Source: UBA2779 sp965232615 | GTDB lineage: Bacteria; Spirochaetota; Spirochaetia; DSM-2461 | Length of the DNA stretch: 64,000 nt | Assembly: GCA_965232615.1 (NCBI GenBank) | Contig: OZ246985.1 | Location: 62,001-126,000, forward strand | Direction of reading: 5' to 3' | Part shown: one piece after another, positions 44,901-52,916 of the stretch | How positions within the stretch are numbered: position 1 is the first letter of the stretch | Layout of the letters: every line of letters starts with the position of its first letter | Translations under genes and position numbers: made by a program | The notes under the pieces: generated by a model | What the model was told of the DNA's origin: nothing | The model's database searches: none | Seen by the model: only the letters and a program-made list of their open reading frames with translations

Positions 44901-45565
44901 GTGTACCAGCCCAAAAATATATGCCCTTGATTATTTGGGTTATTGGGTTTATTCGCCATGTTTCCTTCGGTGATCTCCTGGTCGTCTATGGTACTAGCGC
45001 CCTCCCCTGTGTCGAAGCTAACGGTGTACTTCACTGATATGCGGCTCCAACTGGCATAAAGCGTTATATCACTTGTAATTGTGTCCTCGTCAAAGTTGAA
45101 TTGTGTGGTAAGGGAGCTATCGGTAAACCAACCTACAAAAACATGTCCAGCATAAATTGGATCATTCGGTTTGCTCACCAGGCCTCCCTCAGGGATCAAT
45201 TGGTCGTTTACGGTACTAGTGCCCTCCCCTGTGTCGAAGCTAACCGTGAACTTCGTATCGGAAGTTAAACTCCACTTGGCGTACAGGATTATGTTCTTGT
45301 CAATTAAGTTTTTAGAGAAATCAAAGATGTAAACAAAGGATGGTTCTGTGTACCAACCGACAATTGTTTGGCCACTCGCATTCTCTCGATGGCCTGGATC
45401 CTCAGCGTAACCTTGACCCTGGATATATTGAGGTGGCACATCAATCCCATCTTCTCCTGAGAAAAACGTTACCGTGTGCTGGTTTACTAACGTATCTTCA
45501 CAACTCGTGAAAACCCATGCAACAAAAAACGAAATTGCCATAATCGGCAGAACAGCTTTTTTCAT
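41987..45565 (-). CDS. Secreted GH18 chitinase/endoglycosidase lipoprotein with seven InlB B-repeats
   Basis: About 1192 residues from ATG 45565 (AAGGAG seven bases upstream; a further in-frame ATG at 45613 lacks a site). Signal MAISFFVAWVFTSC with lipobox Cys. Seven InlB B-type repeats span about residues 30-560, recognisable by GY.F.GWY and LYA.W. After a Gly-rich linker (about 680) comes the GH18 barrel: QKVVLAMGGATFHEW and DLNADGLDVDYERHT near 885-898, where DGxDxDxE carries the catalytic Glu; the C-terminus has DGVMIWTMTSRD. Likely degrades chitin or glycoprotein glycans. First gene of the operon. Confidence 0.9.
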   Translation of the reverse strand: MKKAVLPIMAISFFVAWVFTSCEDTLVNQHTVTFFSGEDGIDVPPQYIQGQGYAEDPGHRENASGQTIVGWYTEPSFVYIFDFSKNLIDKNIILYAKWSLTSDTKFTVSFDTGEGTSTVNDQLIPEGGLVSKPNDPIYAGHVFVGWFTDSSLTTQFNFDEDTITSDITLYASWSRISVKYTVSFDTGEGASTIDDQEITEGNMANKPNNPNNQGHIFLGWYTDSSYQYEFDFTVEITKDTNLYAQWKPENAHSVTFDTGQGGPILRTQWVANGASPTEPAPPVKLGYSFLGWYKEAAFVNKVNFGAETITQDITYFAQWSVNAMARYFISFNSHGGSHITTISYLEGEELTLPADPDKTGYTFSGWYKDEALNDIFDINTDAVQSDITLHAKWEMNTYTVTYDTNGGEFSDSSTRKTENVLHGNMANNNEGTPTKSQAVFLGWHTAQTGQSDSSRYSFQEAVVSDITLYAHWSEGDVRTVNFHVDGGSTIDPIKVEDGSTIQAPSIPTKTGYIFLGWYADSGYSNEFDFTTAIDTDTDIYVKWATAPTGLSIKENSASEWYGSILLTGAQSEDEAKLFVSAVNSVFPGFLTYSWGDSTSGFSISANTNPDQGLDHACLIPTNIAPKTFGMDFTIDGELTDVGDDGCTYPNRSGGGGGGGNGGETGIQVPATVELDGIEYPIKRNAEGYAITEVDDVTGKTIFLLDRSNTTFDGLTTVEDSMHASQSGSYFLGYSGVWGQTFASSFYRNQQGAYALSPHFAPLGSQAVFKLHDDDIMKNTVFAGAPAMYSHLAISFLNPEMNYIRGSYDMSVTGLDYTNFPAGGFDSRYKLLNLREQIRVANRRNQKVVLAMGGATFHEWENVAAEGNSGQAGPHIRSLADLLLDLNADGLDVDYERHTKYGHSPVETAEELRGAIRALRMAVDLANQEDDDKKDRILTISAWSTGADVSWNAVKYGGSNRSDGQPLSGPVYTQVDKNAAKSAYDNAVANGEDHATIAELLHIYNNVVVVGSPRISIWGGGAGMHRHAFEDASVKELIDILSVMSYDASYHNFDPVLAWHQYRNIMPNDVPVLLGFEQGPEGWNDGQVLVRKNADAGPTGTIFEEDTYGNELTNAYYSVERLAKYVKMNKVNDHDGVMIWTMTSRDATLLSAVDPDAAEVAATAGDVAAEAAEQLGLPMDIRTDSVWTVYERK

Positions 45566-45605
45566 AAAAAACTCCTTAATATTGTAGAATTCCAGTAGTG
45601 TTATG

Positions 45606-45930
45606 TTAATCATATAATGACGGATACAACCGATTTAGTTTTACCCTTGCCTTTTCATTTGTAAATTGCCAGTTTATCGTTGCCACTTTTGCGTTTCTTG
45701 CTTGTTCCCATGCTTTTACTTCACTTTCAATCTTAGTTTTCTCAGGTATATGCCTATTCAGACATTGATGGTTTAATACATGTAATTCAATTTCTGCCAT
45801 ATTCAACCAGGAACCATGCCTGGGAGTGTATACAAAATCAAAACGTTCTCGTAATATTCGTGCTTCTTCGAGGGCAAAAGTCTCATAAAAAGCAGATGCG
45901 TTGTGGGTTTTGAAATTATCCATTACTATA
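45606..45930 (-). pseudogene. IS630-family transposase, C-terminal part, split by the composite element
   Basis: VMDNFKTHNASAFYETF, FVYTPRHGSWLNMAEIELHV and WEQARNAKVATINWQFT are the second-Asp and Glu parts of the IS630/Tc1 DDE domain. The reading frame ends at 45606-45608. The upstream side is interrupted at 45931 by a composite element; the central ~90 codons of the transposase are missing. Confidence 0.88.
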
Positions 45931-46131
45931 GGGCACCTCTAACTTACCTTATTTCGTTTTTGGCTTGATCTTTTTCCTCGCTACTACGTTGTCAAAATGC
46001 TCACGTAAACAGGTGCGTACCGCTACCAGGTGTGTACCGCAGGGCGTAGCCCGAGGAACACACCGCCACAGGAGCAAAGCTCCGAGGAACGCACCGCCAA
46101 CCGTCCAGCTACGCTCCGCTTTTGCCGCCTG
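45931..46131. mobile_element. Composite palindromic element, copy 7 (one core unit nested in another; right end lost)
   Basis: Left end GGGCACCTCTAACTTACC, left arm, then an outer unit GGTGCGTACCGC that is interrupted by a full second unit (about 46023-46069, GGTGTGTACC...GGAACACACC) and resumes as AGGAGCAAAGCTCCGAGG to ACGCACC. The far arm ends near TTTTGCCGCCT and joins transposase sequence with no terminal repeat. The element lies within the IS630 gene. Confidence 0.85.
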
Positions 46132-46254
46132 GGTAGCAACATCTTCGATCAATTGCTTTGGAGACTCTTCCATGCAGACAACCGGAATCTTGTTGAAGCA
46201 ATTTTGACGTGTTTTTGGACACAATCCCCTCCTGATCGGGATTATGCCATACAA
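46132..46254 (-). pseudogene. IS630-family transposase, middle part upstream of the element
   Basis: Minus strand: LCPKTRQNCFNKIPVVCMEE and SPKQLIEDVA, the first-Asp strand region of IS630 transposases (usual VVCLDEKPKQLI; here MEE shows Glu where Asp is expected). Continues the gene at 45606-45930 with a gap. Nothing convincing remains of the N-terminal helix-turn-helix part. Confidence 0.8.
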
Positions 46255-46358
46255 CCTGAATAAAATATAGACGTTCTATTGGAATTCTTCAAAATTAGCT
46301 CACGAAGGTAGGATATATCGGAGTATCTCCGGTTTTTGGCCTACAGGCTCCCCGTAAA

Positions 46359-46836
46359 GGGCACCTCTAAAAAACCCATTTAGTTCTTGACTCGATCTTT
46401 TCTGCCGCTACTGCGTTGTCAAAATGCTCACGTAAACAGGTGCGTACCGCAGGGCGTAGCCCGAGGAACGCACCGCCAACCGCTTAAACAGGTGCGTACG
46501 TACCACAGTACCGAGGAACGCAGTGGCATAGCCCGAGGAACGCACCGCCAACCGCTTAAACAGGTGCGTACCGCAGGGCGTAGCCCGAGGAACGCACCGC
46601 CAACCGCTTAAACAGGTGCGTACCGCAGGGCATAGCCCGAGGAACGCACCGCCAACCGCTTAAACAGGTGCGTACCGCAGGGCGTAGCCCGAGGAACGCA
46701 CCGCCACTATCAGGTGTGTACCGCAGGGCGTAGCCCGAGGAACGCACCGCCACTATCAGGTGTGTACCACAGGGCATAGCCCGAGGAACACACCGCCATT
46801 TCGTCAATTTCCTAAAGCTGTTTTTAAGAGGTACCC
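46359..46836. mobile_element. Composite palindromic element, copy 8 (array of seven core units)
   Basis: 478 bases between GGGCACCTCTAAAAAACCC and TTTTTAAGAGGTACCC. Units 1, 3, 4 and 5 are separated by GCCAACCGCTTAAAC; units 5-7 by GCCACTATC, showing two sub-families of spacer. Unit 2 (about 46489-46555) is scrambled by an internal partial duplication. Units 6 and 7 have the GGTGTGT outer arm; unit 6 mixes GGTGTGT with ACGCACC. Confidence 0.9.
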
Positions 46837-46862
46837 GGAAATCTTACAAGAGATTTAATCCA

Positions 46863-47055
46863 ATTCCTTATGAAAAAGGTTGTGCATAATCTGCTCTGTA
46901 CGGATATGCATAAAGTATACACCCGGGCCTTTGCGAAAACTGAGCATTTTCTACATTTCTTCATCAGGATCATGGTGTCTTCAAGGTCTGCCAGAACCAG
47001 GGATAACCCGATGTTTCCTATCAACGACATTGATCGTCAGATAGGGATTGGTTGA
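46863..47055 (+). pseudogene. Transposase-like fragment, copy A (inverted partner at 51712-51896)
   Basis: Plus strand reads KKVVHNLLCTDMHKVYTRAF, AKTEHFLHFFIRIMVSSRSA, RTRDNPMFPINDIDRQIG. The copy on the minus strand at 51712-51896 reads almost the same. Two diverged copies keeping the same frame imply descent from a coding gene, most likely a transposase C-terminus, though I cannot name the family. Confidence 0.55.
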
Positions 47056-47105
47056 AGGGGGTTTTACAGGCTTTCTGACACTGGGTAAGGGTTCAAATCA
47101 ATCTC

Positions 47106-47561
47106 TTAAGCCATAATTGAATTAAGACGCAAATACTCATAAAGCTCAATCCAATTGCTGCCGGCGATCCGTATCAGTGTATTGCTCATCCATCTGGTAA
47201 TTGAAGGTAATAACAGTATGACTCCAAAAAGTTTATTGACTATCCCGGGTGGTATGAAGAATAGACAGGCAAGAAGTATGATGGAGTAATCAGTGAACAT
47301 TTTTTCGTCGAATCTTCCCTCATGAATGGATTTTGTCAGTCGAATGTTGCGATTTTCAACCAGTCTATAGGATAAAAATACACCTGCAGCTGTAATGACA
47401 GCGAGAATTGCAACAGTCATCCAGGGGCCGATTAACAAGGAAAGTTTGAGGAACAGAACAATGTCCAGCAGGATTACAAACCCAAGACAGCAGAGGATTC
47501 CCAGATAGATGCTGATAAGACGGAAGCTCAGAAGTGAACTCAGTAACATTTGATTCAACAT
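47106..47561 (-). CDS. fxsA: FxsA-family membrane protein
   Basis: 151 residues with four hydrophobic segments. The pattern FLKLSLLIGPWMTVAILAVI, then FLSYRLVENRN, then GIVNKLFGVILLLPSITR follows FxsA (in E. coli, a membrane protein that lessens phage T7 exclusion by F). Its cellular role in spirochaetes is unknown. Probably co-transcribed after the wecG-like gene, 45 bases away. Confidence 0.8.
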   Translation of the reverse strand: MLNQMLLSSLLSFRLISIYLGILCCLGFVILLDIVLFLKLSLLIGPWMTVAILAVITAAGVFLSYRLVENRNIRLTKSIHEGRFDEKMFTDYSIILLACLFFIPPGIVNKLFGVILLLPSITRWMSNTLIRIAGSNWIELYEYLRLNSIMA

Positions 47562-47606
47562 GGATTGAGAGTATACCTATTGTCCATGAAAAATGCCAGT
47601 ATTGAA

Positions 47607-48350
47607 TCAGTCTTTTCGGATACTGGCTACAAGGAGAATAATGAAGAAGTACAAATATCGAAATAGACGCAGTATTCTCCATGGTCTGATGAGAGTGTTG
47701 AAGAATCCTGTGATAAGACGAGCGGCCTTAGAATCGTTTGGCTTTTGTCTTCTACCAGAAAAAACGCCGAAACAGGTTTTTTCCCAGATTGCCAATCCTC
47801 CTGCAAGATGCTGCCTGTGTCGACTGAACCATAGATGCCTGCCTTTTAAGCCAACACCAGTAAGGAGCAAAGTTGGCGACGATTTTTTGATTGCAGTCAA
47901 AACATCCATTTTTCGCTTCTTTCGGAAATTTGCAGCATAACGTCCAACAACCCTAATCCCTGGAAATGTTGAACGAAGTGTTGATTCAACCGCGCGTACT
48001 CCATTCATATCCGAACCCAGTAAGTAAACAGATTTCGTTTTGTTTTCCAGGATACCTAAAAGGCGTATGATAAATGAATACGGCCGGTATAGCGGCGATG
48101 ATCCTTTGTTAAGATATTTAGCAGCATTTACTATCAGCGACGAAGTGGGAATAATCAATGCGGCCTGCAATAAGGCCTCTTTGCGTTCTGAATCATGTCT
48201 GGATTTCATGAATTCGTGAAAATCGAGGAGGATGACTTGACGACAATCATTCCGGTTATAAATTCTTTCAATGACTTCCTGAAGGTTTTCTTCATTGACG
48301 ATATCAATTGGTAACCCAAGAATGTTAATGCGTTTTACTGGAGATCCCAT
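47607..48350 (-). CDS. WecG/TagA/CpsF-family glycosyltransferase
   Basis: 247 residues. RINILGLPIDIVNEENL at the start, VNAAKYLNKG, and FPGIRVVGRYAANF with LLTGVGLKGRHLWFSRHRQ are the family hallmarks; members transfer N-acetyl-mannosamine(uronic acid) or related sugars to a polyprenol-linked GlcNAc. The usual G-x-P-KQE motif is changed here to GLKGRH, and the C-terminus is basic and hydrophobic, suited to membrane contact. The start overlaps the ctp stop (TAATG). Confidence 0.85.
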   Translation of the reverse strand: MGSPVKRINILGLPIDIVNEENLQEVIERIYNRNDCRQVILLDFHEFMKSRHDSERKEALLQAALIIPTSSLIVNAAKYLNKGSSPLYRPYSFIIRLLGILENKTKSVYLLGSDMNGVRAVESTLRSTFPGIRVVGRYAANFRKKRKMDVLTAIKKSSPTLLLTGVGLKGRHLWFSRHRQHLAGGLAIWEKTCFGVFSGRRQKPNDSKAARLITGFFNTLIRPWRILRLFRYLYFFIILLVASIRKD

Positions 48351-49798
48351 TATTTTTGGGTTCTCAGAAATTCTATAGCTCGAATCAACACTCTATCATA
48401 ATCCAGATCAACAACTGGTGGAGAATTGAGTCTGGAATTATTTTCCTGCTTTATCATTCGTCGGATAATTCTTTCACTGAGAACAAGACCTTCTGTATGT
48501 AGATCTCTAATCAGTGTATTGACAACTCTGTTTGATGGATTTGGATTCCTGTTAATAAACTCTCCAATACGATTCTCCTGGAGAATTGTAGTAAGAGATT
48601 CGATTTCTTCATCTGTAAGCTCTGGTTCCTTAACAACAATATCTGGAGCAATACCCACTTTATCGATGTTGTTTCCAGCAGGTGTATAATACCGGCCGGT
48701 AGTAAGCTTTATCGCAGCTTCTTCAGATTGAAGCTGAATGAGTTGTTGAATTGATCCTTTTCCAAAAGTTGTTTCACCAATTATGGTTGCCCGCCCATTA
48801 TCCTTGAGAGCACCGGTCAGTATTTCCGACGCTGAGGCAGAACCTTTGTTGATGAGTACAACTATTTCCATATCCCGGGGGACAATTTTTCCTGCCTTTG
48901 CACGATGAACCTGGTTAAATTCCTTCTGGCGGTACTTTGTACTGACCACAACACTGTTTGACAGGAACAGATCGGCAATTTCGACAACTGATTCCAGCAA
49001 TCCGCCAGGATTAGATCGAACATCGATGACAAGTCGATCAAGTCCGAGAGTAATGAAATTCGTCAGGGTGCTTGTAACATTCTGTGCTGTATAAGGGGTG
49101 AATTCGATAATTCTCAGATAACCGATCTCATTATCAATGACAGTTGATTTCACTGTTGGTATTTCAATGATCTCTCGGGTCAGAGTTACATCAAACTTAA
49201 TATTTTTTCCCCGCAGGATGGTAACCGTTACTTCACTGCCATGTACTCCCCTGAGACGGTCAGAGACATCCTGAGTCGAAAATCCTTCCGCCGATTCATT
49301 TTCAATCGCATAGATATAATCTCCAGCCTTGAGTCCAGATTTCCAACTGGGAGTGTCTTCAATAGGTGCAATAACTTTTACATAAGGTAATCGGCCATGA
49401 GGATTTTCCGGATCGTAATGATCCCGGCTGATATAGAGACCCACACCGCCATAGGAACCCTCAGTCGTATCCTGCATCATCCGGAGGTATTCATCATCCA
49501 GGTACAGGGAATATGGATCATTCAATGAGGCGAACAGACCATTCATGGCACCATCAAAAAGTGTCTCAGCGTCTACTTCATCGGCATAATAGGATTGGAT
49601 TGCATGCAGAGCTGTTTCCAATTCCCTGATGAACTCCTGGTTTTGATTCCGGGGCAATGACTTGGCTGAGGCTACTGGTGATAATAAAACAATGAGAAGC
49701 AGGAGCAGTAAACTGGAAGTTAAAAGAATCCAGACTATTCTTTCTTGTTTTTTATACATACCAGTGATTTTCATCAGCACCAGTGTGCTTGTCAACAA
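48350..49798 (-). CDS. S41-family C-terminal processing peptidase
   Basis: 482 residues at most; starts at 49774 or 49756 (MYKKQERIVWILL) are also possible. One N-terminal membrane anchor (IVWILLTSSLLLLLLIVLL), a PDZ domain (GGVGLYISRDHYD, SWKSGLKAGDYIYAIEN), then the peptidase core with catalytic Ser in LINKGSASASEILTGAL and Lys in IGETTFGKGSIQQL. It cuts periplasmic proteins near their C-termini. The gene overlaps the glycosyltransferase. Confidence 0.92.
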   Translation of the reverse strand: MLTSTLVLMKITGMYKKQERIVWILLTSSLLLLLLIVLLSPVASAKSLPRNQNQEFIRELETALHAIQSYYADEVDAETLFDGAMNGLFASLNDPYSLYLDDEYLRMMQDTTEGSYGGVGLYISRDHYDPENPHGRLPYVKVIAPIEDTPSWKSGLKAGDYIYAIENESAEGFSTQDVSDRLRGVHGSEVTVTILRGKNIKFDVTLTREIIEIPTVKSTVIDNEIGYLRIIEFTPYTAQNVTSTLTNFITLGLDRLVIDVRSNPGGLLESVVEIADLFLSNSVVVSTKYRQKEFNQVHRAKAGKIVPRDMEIVVLINKGSASASEILTGALKDNGRATIIGETTFGKGSIQQLIQLQSEEAAIKLTTGRYYTPAGNNIDKVGIAPDIVVKEPELTDEEIESLTTILQENRIGEFINRNPNPSNRVVNTLIRDLHTEGLVLSERIIRRMIKQENNSRLNSPPVVDLDYDRVLIRAIEFLRTQK

Positions 49799-49925
49799 GT
49801 AATTGCTTGACCCATGCCTGATACAGTCTTATGCTGTAAAAAATTTGAGTTGACAGCCTATCAGCCTGATGGCTTCCATGGGTTCTTCAGACACTGAACC
49901 TCTGTTTCCAGAATCGGGGGATTGA

Positions 49926-50078
49926 ATGCAGATTATCGCGGTTGCCAGTGGTAAGGGAGGGGTAGGGAAATCCTTGATCTCTGCCAATTTAGCCATTGCA
50001 CTTGCACAGAAAGATAAGAATACTGTTCTTGCCAACCTTGACCTGGGTGTTGGAACGAGTTTCAATACAATTGAGGGC
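49926..50078 (+). pseudogene. ParA/MinD-family ATPase cut after ~50 codons by a composite element
   Basis: MQIIAVASGKGGVGKSLISA holds the deviant Walker A (KGGVGKS), followed by NLAIALAQKDKNTVLANLDL, GVGTSFNTIEG. Then the frame enters the element (GTSKKPYF) and ends in element sequence. Members have 260-300 residues, so the Walker B and dimer parts are missing, and nothing like them is found beyond the element. A flagellar-number or chromosome-partition ATPase has been lost here unless another copy exists. Confidence 0.9.
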
Positions 50079-50266
50079 ACCTCTAAAAAACCTTATTTCG
50101 TTTTTGGCTTGATCTTTTTCCTCGCTGTTGCGTTGTCAAAATGCTTAAGTAAGCAGGTGCGTACCGCAGGAGCAAAGCTCCGAGGAACGCACCGCCAACC
50201 GCTTAAGCTACGTAAGCATTTTGACAACGCAGTAGTGGCAGAAAAAGGGTATAAGGATTTTTAGGA
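50075..50266. mobile_element. Composite palindromic element, copy 9 (one core unit, both arms of the same type)
   Basis: GGGCACCTCTAAAAAACC on the left; core unit with GGTGCGT outer and GGAGC-AAA-GCTCC inner stem; then the left arm in inverse (GCATTTTGACAACGCAGTAG, at about 50215-50234). The right end is decayed to GGATTTTTAGGAGC. The two arms together make an imperfect palindrome of nearly the whole element. Confidence 0.9.
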
Positions 50267-50276
50267 GCAACAAGTT

Positions 50277-50870
50277 TTGAGAACAACTGTAACTGGAGAG
50301 GTATTGCTGAAAGAAGCCTTACGTAAATCCATCCATGTAACAATTGTGTTCGTCCCAGCCCTGGCCGATTGGAATTCATATCTTACAGTCACCTTGCTTT
50401 GTACAGGTATTCTATTTTATCTTGTGAATGAAACAGCTCGTAATATTGGTGTTGAATATGGCTTAATCAGCCGTATCACGGCAATAGCTTCCCGGTCAAC
50501 TGAACAAGGATTTTTATGGGGTCCGATAACATTGGGGCTTGGTGCCTTGACAGCCATGCTCTTCTACCCTGATCCTGCCGCGAGACTGGCTGTTTACGCA
50601 CTTGCTTTTGGGGATGGTGTGGCAAGTTTTATTGGAAAGCTCTGGGGACGGCACAGTATTCCATGGCCAGGTAACAAGACTTTAGTCGGTTCCCTGGCAT
50701 GTTTTACAGCTGTATTCATCAGTTCCTATCTCTATTTACATACAGTATTGCCTGCTTTGCTGACAGCTGCAGTTGCCACTTTTCTGGAGCTTATTCCCAT
50801 CAAAGACTTTGACAATATTATAATTCCTGCAGGAACAGGATTCATTCTGTATTTCGTTTACAACCATTGA
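50277..50870 (+). CDS. Dolichol/phytol-kinase-like membrane protein (CDP-diglyceride cytidylyltransferase superfamily)
   Basis: 197 residues, six to seven helices. Signature FGDGVASFIGKLWGRHSIPW with GNKTLVGSLACF is that of the SEC59/VTE5/CdsA-like group, which phosphorylates polyprenols with CTP. Start TTG 50277. The ribosome site AGGAGC eight bases before lies in the decayed right end of the composite element, so the element may now supply it. Its last 13 bases overlap the convergent gene. Confidence 0.82.
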   Translation: MRTTVTGEVLLKEALRKSIHVTIVFVPALADWNSYLTVTLLCTGILFYLVNETARNIGVEYGLISRITAIASRSTEQGFLWGPITLGLGALTAMLFYPDPAARLAVYALAFGDGVASFIGKLWGRHSIPWPGNKTLVGSLACFTAVFISSYLYLHTVLPALLTAAVATFLELIPIKDFDNIIIPAGTGFILYFVYNH

Positions 50871-51745
50871 TATATTTTATGCATCATCCAGGAAAAGCCA
50901 ATAACACCGACAGTCATCAATATGGTTCCAATAATGGCCAGGGTAATATCCCCGAAGAAGCTTAAATCACTGCCAATAATTATGAACAGCAGGCATAATA
51001 TCAGTGGATAGTACCTGTTATTCATTCGATTGATACTTGTACCAGCCATGGATACAATTGCAAGGAACTCCAGTGATAAGCATGAAAGTGTCAGGGTTTT
51101 ATCGATACTGGTCCTGTAAAGAAGGTTTCCCATAGGTTGTGTAATATCCAGCGGAATTAATACAGCTATAGCAAGGGAAGTCAATGCTCCCATGCCAAGG
51201 ACATACCCGGATTGTCGAAGAGGCATATTGGAAGAGTAGAGGCTTATATTCAACAAGGCGGTGATACCAGCAAACCGTCCAAACCATGCGATTCGTGTTG
51301 CTGTAATTCCCATGTCAGTATTGAATGGCAATATTAACCGGGCGGCCTGCAATGGAAGAAGAAGAAGGAACAGTCGAAGAAAGAAAAGTTCTGATGAGTG
51401 ATGGAAACCGAATCCTTTTCTGAAGCCAATTTCGCCAAACAGACTTAGCAGAAGATAGACTGTTATTGTGAATAGAGTTCCTACCAGGTCTTTTTCAGTA
51501 TACGCTCGAGTGATTCCCCACCATACCTTTGTTGTCGATGGGGAATAAGAAGAAACCAAATCCAGTTTTATCAGATCGTACCATACGAAAACAACAGCCA
51601 ATACACCAATTATTGCAGATACGAAGAGACTGTTCAGAAGTACACGTCGAATTGATAAAGTCACCCTGTCAGAATGGCATAAAAGTTTGATTTTGACCAG
51701 TGAGGTCTTGTGTATCTTTCCTGATCTGACGATCAATGTAGTCAA
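50858..51745 (-). CDS. Unknown polytopic membrane protein
   Basis: Up to 295 residues; a start near 51663 (GTG, VTLSIRRVLLN) is more likely, since the first ~27 codons overlap the transposase-like remnant in another frame. About eight hydrophobic helices, no recognised motif. Convergent with the dolichol-kinase-like gene. No function proposed. Confidence 0.6.
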   Translation of the reverse strand: MTTLIVRSGKIHKTSLVKIKLLCHSDRVTLSIRRVLLNSLFVSAIIGVLAVVFVWYDLIKLDLVSSYSPSTTKVWWGITRAYTEKDLVGTLFTITVYLLLSLFGEIGFRKGFGFHHSSELFFLRLFLLLLPLQAARLILPFNTDMGITATRIAWFGRFAGITALLNISLYSSNMPLRQSGYVLGMGALTSLAIAVLIPLDITQPMGNLLYRTSIDKTLTLSCLSLEFLAIVSMAGTSINRMNNRYYPLILCLLFIIIGSDLSFFGDITLAIIGTILMTVGVIGFSWMMHKIYQWL

Positions 51746-51896
51746 TAGGAAACATCGGGTTATCTATGGTTCTGGCTGACCTTGAAGACACCATAACCCT
51801 GATGAAAAAATGTAGAAAATGCTCAGTATTTGCATAGACCGGGGTGTATGCCTTATGTATATCCGTAAAGAGCAGCTTATGCACAACCAATTTCAA
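51712..51896 (-). pseudogene. Transposase-like fragment, copy B (inverted partner of 46863-47055)
   Basis: Minus strand: KLVVHKLLFTDIHKAYTPVY, ANTEHFLHFFIRVMVSSRSA, RTIDNPMFPIDYIDRQIRKD. Very similar to copy A in both DNA and protein. Together they bracket 47.1-51.7 kb as inverted repeats. Confidence 0.55.
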
Positions 51897-52916
51897 TCAA
51901 TCTTCCACATTGTACTCATTGCCCACTTTCCTTGCCCTGACCGTCTTATCCAGGTTCACTCCGGCAACCAGTCCTGCTTCGACAAGCAGGTTCCACCCTG
52001 CGGCCAGATACACATACTCCTTCCAGGTTCCGTGAGCAGGAACCTGAAGTGTAGGAAAGAGTGTCTCCCTGTCCGCGATAGCAATGACTGGTAAACCCAC
52101 ACCATCTGCCAGGCAATTTTTTATTTTTGCCTCCTCCTCTGAAAATGGGTCGATCAAAACAAGCACATCATTTTCACTCATGATTTCTTCAATACCATGA
52201 GAAACGTAAGTGCCTTCCAGGTAGTCAGATGGTTTCCTGACAATTTCATTGGTTTTCAGAGTAAGCTCCTCGGCGACACCATCATTGCGGCCGGCAAAAT
52301 AAATGGTGTTTGCTCCTGCAACAGTTCTGCTCAGTTCATCCGGAATTGTCAGATGCAATGCCTCTGCAACGCCATCAGCTCCAAATGCTGTGTCTGGGAA
52401 TTCTCGGTTATTCAATTTCGCTATAACAGCCTGCCAGACCATGGCCTGCTCAACGACACTTTTTGTCGCGGCGACAGCATTTTCTGTTCCACAGTTAAGA
52501 ATGTAAGCCGCATCAGAAGCAGCTTCCAGAGGTGTTCCAGGATGGGACATAATACCGGCAAGTCCGGAATGTCCCTTCCGTCGAAGTTTCTTATACAGGC
52601 TGATCAATTCCCGTGTCCGTCCTGAGTTGGAGGCTCCGAGTAGCCCGTATCCTTCCAGATTGTACTCCATGGCCTGAGCAGCCCCTTCAGTCAAAGGAAC
52701 AAGGGGTCCAGAGTTCTGCAATGTTTCAGCAATAACCCTTTTGGCCGGAAATATTCGGCTTGAACCTTCACCTGTAATCATAATGGATAAATAACCGGAT
52801 ACGAGTTGCGTTAAATGGTCTACCGAAGAAGCTTCAAACTGACGCATAACATTCGGTGTTTCCAGCATTTCATGGCATAGAGCGAATTGTGTATATCGAT
52901 CATCGATTTTATTCAT
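51897..52916 (-). CDS. Double SIS-domain sugar isomerase/deaminase (AgaS/GlmS-like)
   Basis: About 339 residues from ATG 52916 (AGGAG seven bases upstream; a longer frame to 53012 is inside the previous gene). Two SIS domains: first with IMITGEGSSRIFPAKRV and GLLGASNSGRTRELISL, second with TIYFAGRNDGVAEELTLKTN and LVLIDPFSEEEA. Members act on phosphorylated amino sugars such as glucosamine or tagatosamine phosphates. The start lies within the end of the PIG-L gene, so the two work together on N-acetyl amino sugars. Confidence 0.85.
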   Translation of the reverse strand: MNKIDDRYTQFALCHEMLETPNVMRQFEASSVDHLTQLVSGYLSIMITGEGSSRIFPAKRVIAETLQNSGPLVPLTEGAAQAMEYNLEGYGLLGASNSGRTRELISLYKKLRRKGHSGLAGIMSHPGTPLEAASDAAYILNCGTENAVAATKSVVEQAMVWQAVIAKLNNREFPDTAFGADGVAEALHLTIPDELSRTVAGANTIYFAGRNDGVAEELTLKTNEIVRKPSDYLEGTYVSHGIEEIMSENDVLVLIDPFSEEEAKIKNCLADGVGLPVIAIADRETLFPTLQVPAHGTWKEYVYLAAGWNLLVEAGLVAGVNLDKTVRARKVGNEYNVED

